Source: an uncultured Ardenticatenia bacterium
Lineage (GTDB): Bacteria > Chloroflexota > Anaerolineae > 4572-78 > NAK82
Direction of reading: 5' to 3'
DNA length: 64,000 nucleotides
NCBI GenBank assembly: GCA_937127125.1
Contig: CAKZLO010000010.1
Span: forward strand, 114,097 to 178,096
Shown here: piece after piece, positions 59,208 through 64,000 of the stretch
Layout of the letters: each line of letters begins with the position of its first letter
Numbering within the stretch: position 1 is the stretch's first letter
Notes under the pieces: generated by a model
Told to the model about the DNA's origin: nothing
Seen by the model: the letters and a program-made list of their open reading frames with translations, nothing else
Databases searched by the model: none
Program-made: the position numbers and the translations under genes

Positions 59208-60443
59208 ATGGCCAAAACGGTTGTCATTGTGGGCACGTTGGACACGAAGGGTGCTGACCTCCAGTTGCTGCGCGATCTGATCCGGGCGCGCGGGCTGCAG
59301 ACTCTGGTGGTGGACTTCGGTGTGCTGGGCGATCCAGCCTTTCCACCTGACATCACCGCGGCACAGGTGGCTCGGGCGGGCGGCGAGGATCTGAGCGCGT
59401 TGCGCACCACGCGGGACAAAACGCGCGCTATGCGCACAATGGAACGTGGGCTGAGCACGGTTGTGCGCGAGCTGTTCGCCACGGGCCGCCTGCATGGCAT
59501 CGTCGGCATGGCAGGTGGCGGTGGCACGTCCATCGCCACGGCTGCAATGCGCCAGCTGCCCATTGGTGTGCCCAAGCTGATGGTCTCCAGCGTGGTGGCG
59601 ACCGGGGATGTGGCACAGTTCATTGGCACGCGGGACATTACGCTGATGCCCTCAATTGTGGACGTGGCAGGCGTCAATTCCATCAGCCGGCGCATCTATG
59701 CCAACGCAGCCGGTGCCATCGCTGGTATGGTGGAACAGGCTGTGCCAGCTGATCAATCAGATCGACCGATCATTGTGGCAAGCATGTTCGGCAATACGAC
59801 GCCATGCGTTATGCGTGCGCGGGAACTGTTGGAAGTCGCAGGCTACGAGGTGCTCGTCTTTCACGCCACCGGTAGCGGTGGACGCACTATGGAGGCGCTT
59901 ATCGAAGCCGGATTCGTCACTGCCTGCATGGATGTCACCACTACCGAGCTGGCCGACGAGGTATGTGGCGGGGTGATGAGCGCTGGCCCAGAGCGCCTGA
60001 TGATGGCGGGGCGCATCGGCATCCCCACAGTGATCGCGCCCGGATGTGTGGACATGGTCAACTTCTGGGCTCGCGAGACCGTACCACCTCACTACCAGCA
60101 ACGTTGCCTGTACGAGTGGAATCCCAATGTCACCCTGATGCGCACCAACCCGGACGAGAATCGTCAAATCGGCGAATGGATCGCACGGGCAGCTAATGCG
60201 GCGCAGGGGCCGGTGGCAGTTTTGCTGCCATTGCGCGGGGTCTCCCAGCTGGATAGCCCGGGCGGTCCCTTCTGGGACCCCGAGGCAGACGCGGCCTGTT
60301 TTGCGGCCATCCGCGAACATCTGCGCCCAGACATCCAGCTGATCGAAGTGGATGCCAACATCAACGATCCAGAATTCGCCGAACGGGCAGTAGGCGTGCT
60401 GCTCGATCTGCTGGCAACACGTCGGCCTGTTGCACCTCAATAG
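59208..60443 (+). CDS. Tm-1-like ATP-binding domain protein (UPF0261)
   Basis: 'TVVIVGTLDTKGADLQLLRDLIRARGLQTLVVDFGVLGDPAFPPDITAAQVARAGG', 'GIVGMAGGGGTSIATAAMRQLPIGVPKLMVSSVVATGDVAQFIGTRDITLMPSIVDVAGVN'. Confidence 0.93.
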   Translation: MAKTVVIVGTLDTKGADLQLLRDLIRARGLQTLVVDFGVLGDPAFPPDITAAQVARAGGEDLSALRTTRDKTRAMRTMERGLSTVVRELFATGRLHGIVGMAGGGGTSIATAAMRQLPIGVPKLMVSSVVATGDVAQFIGTRDITLMPSIVDVAGVNSISRRIYANAAGAIAGMVEQAVPADQSDRPIIVASMFGNTTPCVMRARELLEVAGYEVLVFHATGSGGRTMEALIEAGFVTACMDVTTTELADEVCGGVMSAGPERLMMAGRIGIPTVIAPGCVDMVNFWARETVPPHYQQRCLYEWNPNVTLMRTNPDENRQIGEWIARAANAAQGPVAVLLPLRGVSQLDSPGGPFWDPEADAACFAAIREHLRPDIQLIEVDANINDPEFAERAVGVLLDLLATRRPVAPQ

Positions 60444-60597
60444 TACCACCTAGGGTGATGCCACAATCTGGCAACAGGGATTGCCAGCTGGGAGTCAGCC
60501 TGCAGAGGGCACGCTTCGCATACTGGGTACTGGACCATCCCAATGGACTGGGCACAAGGGCGTCATATTTTACATAATATCAAGGAGGGAAGCACAT

Positions 60598-61452
60598 ATG
60601 CCCATCATACCTCGTGCTGAGATTATCGAGCGCTTGCGCGCTCAGGTTACCGCTGGACGGCCAATCATCGGTTGCGGTGCCGGCACCGGCATCTCGGCCA
60701 AGTGTGCCGAGGCAGGCGGCGCCGATCTGATCATCATCATCTACAACTCGGGGCGCTTCCGCATGGCGGGCCGCGGCTCGATGGCGGGGCTGCTGCCCTA
60801 TGGCGATGCCAATGCCATCGTGGTGGAGATGGCATCTGAGGTGTTGCCTGTAGTCAAATGCACACCCGTGTTGGCTGGGGTGTGTGGCACCGACCCTTTC
60901 CGCATCATGCCTCTCTTCCTACGGCAGCTCAAGGAGATGGGATTTTCCGGTGTGCAAAACTTTCCCACAGTGGGGCTTTTCGAGGGTAACTTTCGCGCTA
61001 ATCTGGAGGCCACCGGCATGGGCTATGACCTGGAGGTCGCAATGGTCGCCGAGGCGCATCGGCTGGATATGTTCACCGCGCCTTATGTCTTCACCCCTGA
61101 CGAGGCGCGCGCGATGACAGAAGCCGGCTGCGACCTGCTAGTAGCGCACGTCGGTACCACTGTCTCCGGTATGATCGGCGCGACAGTCGCACTGTCGCTC
61201 GATCAGGCAGTCGATGCGGTCATGACCATGGCTGAGGCCGGTTGGTCGGTGCGCAAGGATTTAATGGTCATCTGCCATGGCGGTCCCTTTGACGAGCCGG
61301 AGAACGTGGGCAAAGCGTTGCACAGGATGCCTGGCGTAGTGGGTTTCTTCGGTGCCTCCAGCATCGAACGCCTACCCACCGAACGCGCCATCCGCGGTCA
61401 GGTCGAGGCTTTCAAATCTCTCCAAATTACTTCGGGTAGGGCTGCCTCCTGA
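60598..61452 (+). CDS. Phosphoenolpyruvate hydrolase family / TIM-barrel signal-transduction protein
   Basis: ATG 60598 with AAGGAGGG; '[75 protein letters not shown]' type motif. Confidence 0.92.
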   Translation: MPIIPRAEIIERLRAQVTAGRPIIGCGAGTGISAKCAEAGGADLIIIIYNSGRFRMAGRGSMAGLLPYGDANAIVVEMASEVLPVVKCTPVLAGVCGTDPFRIMPLFLRQLKEMGFSGVQNFPTVGLFEGNFRANLEATGMGYDLEVAMVAEAHRLDMFTAPYVFTPDEARAMTEAGCDLLVAHVGTTVSGMIGATVALSLDQAVDAVMTMAEAGWSVRKDLMVICHGGPFDEPENVGKALHRMPGVVGFFGASSIERLPTERAIRGQVEAFKSLQITSGRAAS

Positions 61453-61543
61453 CTGGACATGGCTGGCATCCACGGAGGGATGCCAGCTGTGCCTTTTCCT
61501 CGCCAAAAATCGTAGCGCAGCACAAAGTTACCCGCAATATAGC

Positions 61544-61572
61544 TTGACAACGTGCGTGCTTTGTACTATAAT
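61544..61572 (+). promoter_or_regulatory. Consensus sigma70 promoter TTGACA-17-TATAAT
   Basis: Exact consensus boxes with 17-bp spacer upstream of the second iclR gene. Confidence 0.85.
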
Positions 61573-61581
61573 TTAGAATGA

Positions 61582-61600
61582 AATTCGATTTTTTCGAATT
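61582..61600. promoter_or_regulatory. Inverted repeat AATTCGA-TTTTT-TCGAATT, putative IclR operator
   Basis: Perfect 7-bp arms, 5-bp spacer, just after the -10. Confidence 0.7.
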
Positions 61601-61663
61601 GCCTTGGACATTGACTTGATCTGGTAAAGGGACATTGACGTCATCATCGCTAAGGCGACACAG

Positions 61664-62446
61664 GTGTCGGGAGCGTTGGCTAACCAGCTCAAGACCTCGA
61701 CAACGGTAGCTAAAGCTTTCGCAATTCTGGACTTTTTGGCGTCCAGCGGCGAAGGTGGGTCCTCGCTCGCAACGATTTCGTCTCAGTTCGGCATTTCCAA
61801 AAGCACTGCACATCGGTACATGACCACGCTTGAGGAGCTGGCAGTGGTCGAGCGGGATGCAAAGGATCATTTCCGTTTGGGTGTCAAGCTCATTGAGCTG
61901 GCTGCAGCTTTTCTGAGTGATCACAGTCTACGGAACGTAGCGGATCCGTTTCTTCATGAACTGGCAATCCGCACCCAGGAGACAGTTCATCTGGCAATAC
62001 CCTTCGGCGATGAGGTCGTCTATATCGCCAAGGTGGAGAGTTCCCACGCGCTGGGGCTAACTTCGCGCATTGGCGCCCGCGTGCCCATGTACTGCACCGC
62101 GTTGGGCAAAGCTATCCTGGCCCATTATCCGGCCGAGCGTATCGAGGAGATCATTCGTGCTGGGTTGCCGGCGCGAACTCTACATACAATCACCTCTCCC
62201 GAAGGATTGCTTAGGGAACTGGAACAGGTGCGCGCCCAGGGTTATGCCATTGACGATCAGGAGAACGAGCTGGGTGTGCGTTGTGTCGGTGCACCGATAT
62301 TCGACTACATAGGCAAGGCGGTTGGTGCGATCAGCGTGTCCGGGCCGGCCAACCGCATGACATTAGAACGGAGCCTCGAGTTGGCGCCTTGGGTGAGAGA
62401 CACAGCACTGGCGGTGTCTAAGCGGATGGGCTGTCGTCGTCTATAG
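61664..62446 (+). CDS. IclR family transcriptional regulator
   Basis: 'TSTTVAKAFAILDFLASSGEGGSSLATISSQFGISKSTAHRYMTTLEELAVVERD' plus effector domain; GTG start. Confidence 0.94.
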   Translation: MSGALANQLKTSTTVAKAFAILDFLASSGEGGSSLATISSQFGISKSTAHRYMTTLEELAVVERDAKDHFRLGVKLIELAAAFLSDHSLRNVADPFLHELAIRTQETVHLAIPFGDEVVYIAKVESSHALGLTSRIGARVPMYCTALGKAILAHYPAERIEEIIRAGLPARTLHTITSPEGLLRELEQVRAQGYAIDDQENELGVRCVGAPIFDYIGKAVGAISVSGPANRMTLERSLELAPWVRDTALAVSKRMGCRRL

Positions 62447-62509
62447 AAGGTGTCCGCTGTCATGCTCTGCCTGTGCCCCAGACTTGATGCAGCAGATGGA
62501 GTATGAATT

Positions 62510-63964
62510 ATGACCAAGATGCTAATCGATAGTCAGTGGGTAGCTGCCTCGGATGGCAAGTGGCATGAGGTGCGCAATCCGGGCACCGGTGAGGTGATCG
62601 ACACAGTGCCGTTGGCGACGCTGCAGGACGCCGAGCGCGCATTGCAGGCGGCACAGCGCGGCAAAGAAGCGATGGCACGGCTACCAGCTCACGCGCGCGC
62701 CGAGATCCTCTTCCGCTGTGTCGCAGCAATGGAGGCCGAAAAGGCAGCGTTGAGTGAACTCCTCGCAGCAGAAAATGGCAAGCCGATCCGTCAGACGCGC
62801 GAAGAGTTGGGTGCCACAATCCGCATTTTCCGTGGCTTTGCTGAGGAGGCCAAGCGCATCTTCGGCCGTGTGGTCCCTATGGACGCAGTGCCCGGTCAAG
62901 AGCGCCACCTCGCACTGACCATCCGTCAACCCTTGGGTGTGGTGGCAGCTATCGTACCATTCAACTACCCGGTCGAGCTCTATGCCCACAAAGCCGCCGC
63001 AGCACTCGCGGCCGGCAACGCGGTCATTGCCAAGCCGCCCAGCGACTGTCCCTTAACCTTGCTTAAGATTGCTGCATTGATGGAAGACGCTGGGCTGCCA
63101 CGTGCTGCGCACCAGATGATCACCGGACCCGGTGCGCTAATCGGGGAATTTCTGGCACGCAGTCCAAGCATCCAGATGGTCACGGTAACTGGCAGCACTG
63201 AGGTGGGAATTCAAATATCACGGTTGGCGGCTGAGCACCTCAAGAAGGTGCACATGGAGCTGGGCGGCAACGACGCAACGATAGTTTGTGCCGATGCCGA
63301 TTTGGACAAAGCTACCGATGCCGTTGTGCTCGGCCGTCTCGCGCGCGGCAACGGCCAGATCTGTTGCGCCGTCAAGCGCATCTTCGTCGAGGCGCCGGTC
63401 TACGACAAGATGGCCGAGCTGCTGACCCAGAAAGCGCGAGCACTGAAGGTCGGCAACCAGCTGGAGGAGGATACCGATGTTGGCCCGTTGATTAACGAGC
63501 GGGCAGCCCAAAAGGTGGAAGCAGTCATCAACGACGCGGTCAAGGCAGGCGCCCGCGTGACTACCGGGGGCAAGCGTCACGGGGCGTTCATCGAACCGAC
63601 CGTGTTGGTCGATGTGCCGCCCCACGTAGAACTGTTCTGCCAGGAGACGTTCGGGCCCGTCGCTCCATTGGTGGCTTTCAAGACCATCGACGAGGCAATC
63701 AGGATGGCTAACGACAGCCCCTATGGGCTGCAGGCTGCAGTGTTCACAAAGGATATTTCCCGCGCTCTGGACATCGCCTATAAGCTGGAATCGGGCGCGG
63801 TGATCATCAATTGGTCTTCGGCGCTGCGTGTGGAAAGCCTGCCCTTCGGTGGGATCAAGATGAGCGGACACGGGCGCGAAGGCCTGCACGACACCCTGAA
63901 CGAGATGACGGAACAGAAGGTGATCCTGGTCCACGACGCACTCAACGTGTTCGGGCAAGCGTAG
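62510..63964 (+). CDS. NAD(P)-dependent aldehyde dehydrogenase family protein
   Basis: 'VAAIVPFNYPVELYAHKAAAALAAGNAVIAKPPSDCPLTLLKIAALM', 'VTVTGSTEVGIQISRLAAEHLKKVHMELGGND', catalytic 'GNGQICCAVKRIFV'. Confidence 0.95.
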   Translation: MTKMLIDSQWVAASDGKWHEVRNPGTGEVIDTVPLATLQDAERALQAAQRGKEAMARLPAHARAEILFRCVAAMEAEKAALSELLAAENGKPIRQTREELGATIRIFRGFAEEAKRIFGRVVPMDAVPGQERHLALTIRQPLGVVAAIVPFNYPVELYAHKAAAALAAGNAVIAKPPSDCPLTLLKIAALMEDAGLPRAAHQMITGPGALIGEFLARSPSIQMVTVTGSTEVGIQISRLAAEHLKKVHMELGGNDATIVCADADLDKATDAVVLGRLARGNGQICCAVKRIFVEAPVYDKMAELLTQKARALKVGNQLEEDTDVGPLINERAAQKVEAVINDAVKAGARVTTGGKRHGAFIEPTVLVDVPPHVELFCQETFGPVAPLVAFKTIDEAIRMANDSPYGLQAAVFTKDISRALDIAYKLESGAVIINWSSALRVESLPFGGIKMSGHGREGLHDTLNEMTEQKVILVHDALNVFGQA

Positions 63965-63972
63965 GCAGGGCA

Positions 63973-64000
63973 ATGAGCGAGCAAGAGTACCTGCTCATGC
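63973..64000 (+). CDS. Start of a further CDS truncated by the window end (MSEQEYLLM...)
   Basis: ATG after GGCAGGG, 9 nt after the ALDH stop; too short to identify. Confidence 0.35.

Overview
This 64 kb window looks like an ordinary chromosomal segment, probably from a Chloroflexota-like bacterium (inferred from gene content; no marker gene was checked). It is densely coding. I see no transposase, prophage, rRNA or tRNA, and no convincing CRISPR array. Main blocks: (1) ~1-8.8 kb: AEC transporter (5' truncated), large membrane protein, nitroreductase, class-III aminotransferase with IclR regulator, SrlD-like dehydrogenase with a roadblock protein, mevalonate kinase. (2) 8.9-16.7 kb: formate-THF ligase, then an arsenic-type block (ACR3, ArsR, metallophosphoesterase, ArsP-like permease, thioredoxin-like protein), an orphan Fes4-type protein and a YceI-like protein. 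(3) 16.8-22 kb: UroD-like protein, DUF385-like protein, a membrane protein with a truncated tyrosine-recombinase-like N-terminus, and a secreted seven-repeat protein. (4) 22-28 kb: murE, spoVS, PSP1, holB, VanW. (5) 28-40.3 kb: nitrogen assimilation (GlnE-like protein with internal ACT-like domains, stand-alone GltB-like FMN protein, gltB, gltD). (6) 40.4-47 kb: SWIM protein, araB, sugar ABC transporter, LacI. (7) 47.4-50.9 kb: copper locus (csoR, copZ, small CxxC ORF, copA, and a very Cys/His-rich coiled-coil miniprotein). (8) 51-64 kb: MoxR/DUF58, beta-helix protein, glycosyltransferase, HerA-like ATPase, Tm-1-like and TIM-barrel pair, IclR, aldehyde dehydrogenase. The best candidates for something undescribed are the Cys/His-rich miniprotein after copA, the dead-integrase membrane protein, the GlnE-ACT fusion, and the 38-bp two-copy repeat at 6.26-6.37 kb. 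All calls were made by reading the sequence and ORF translations; no database search was run.
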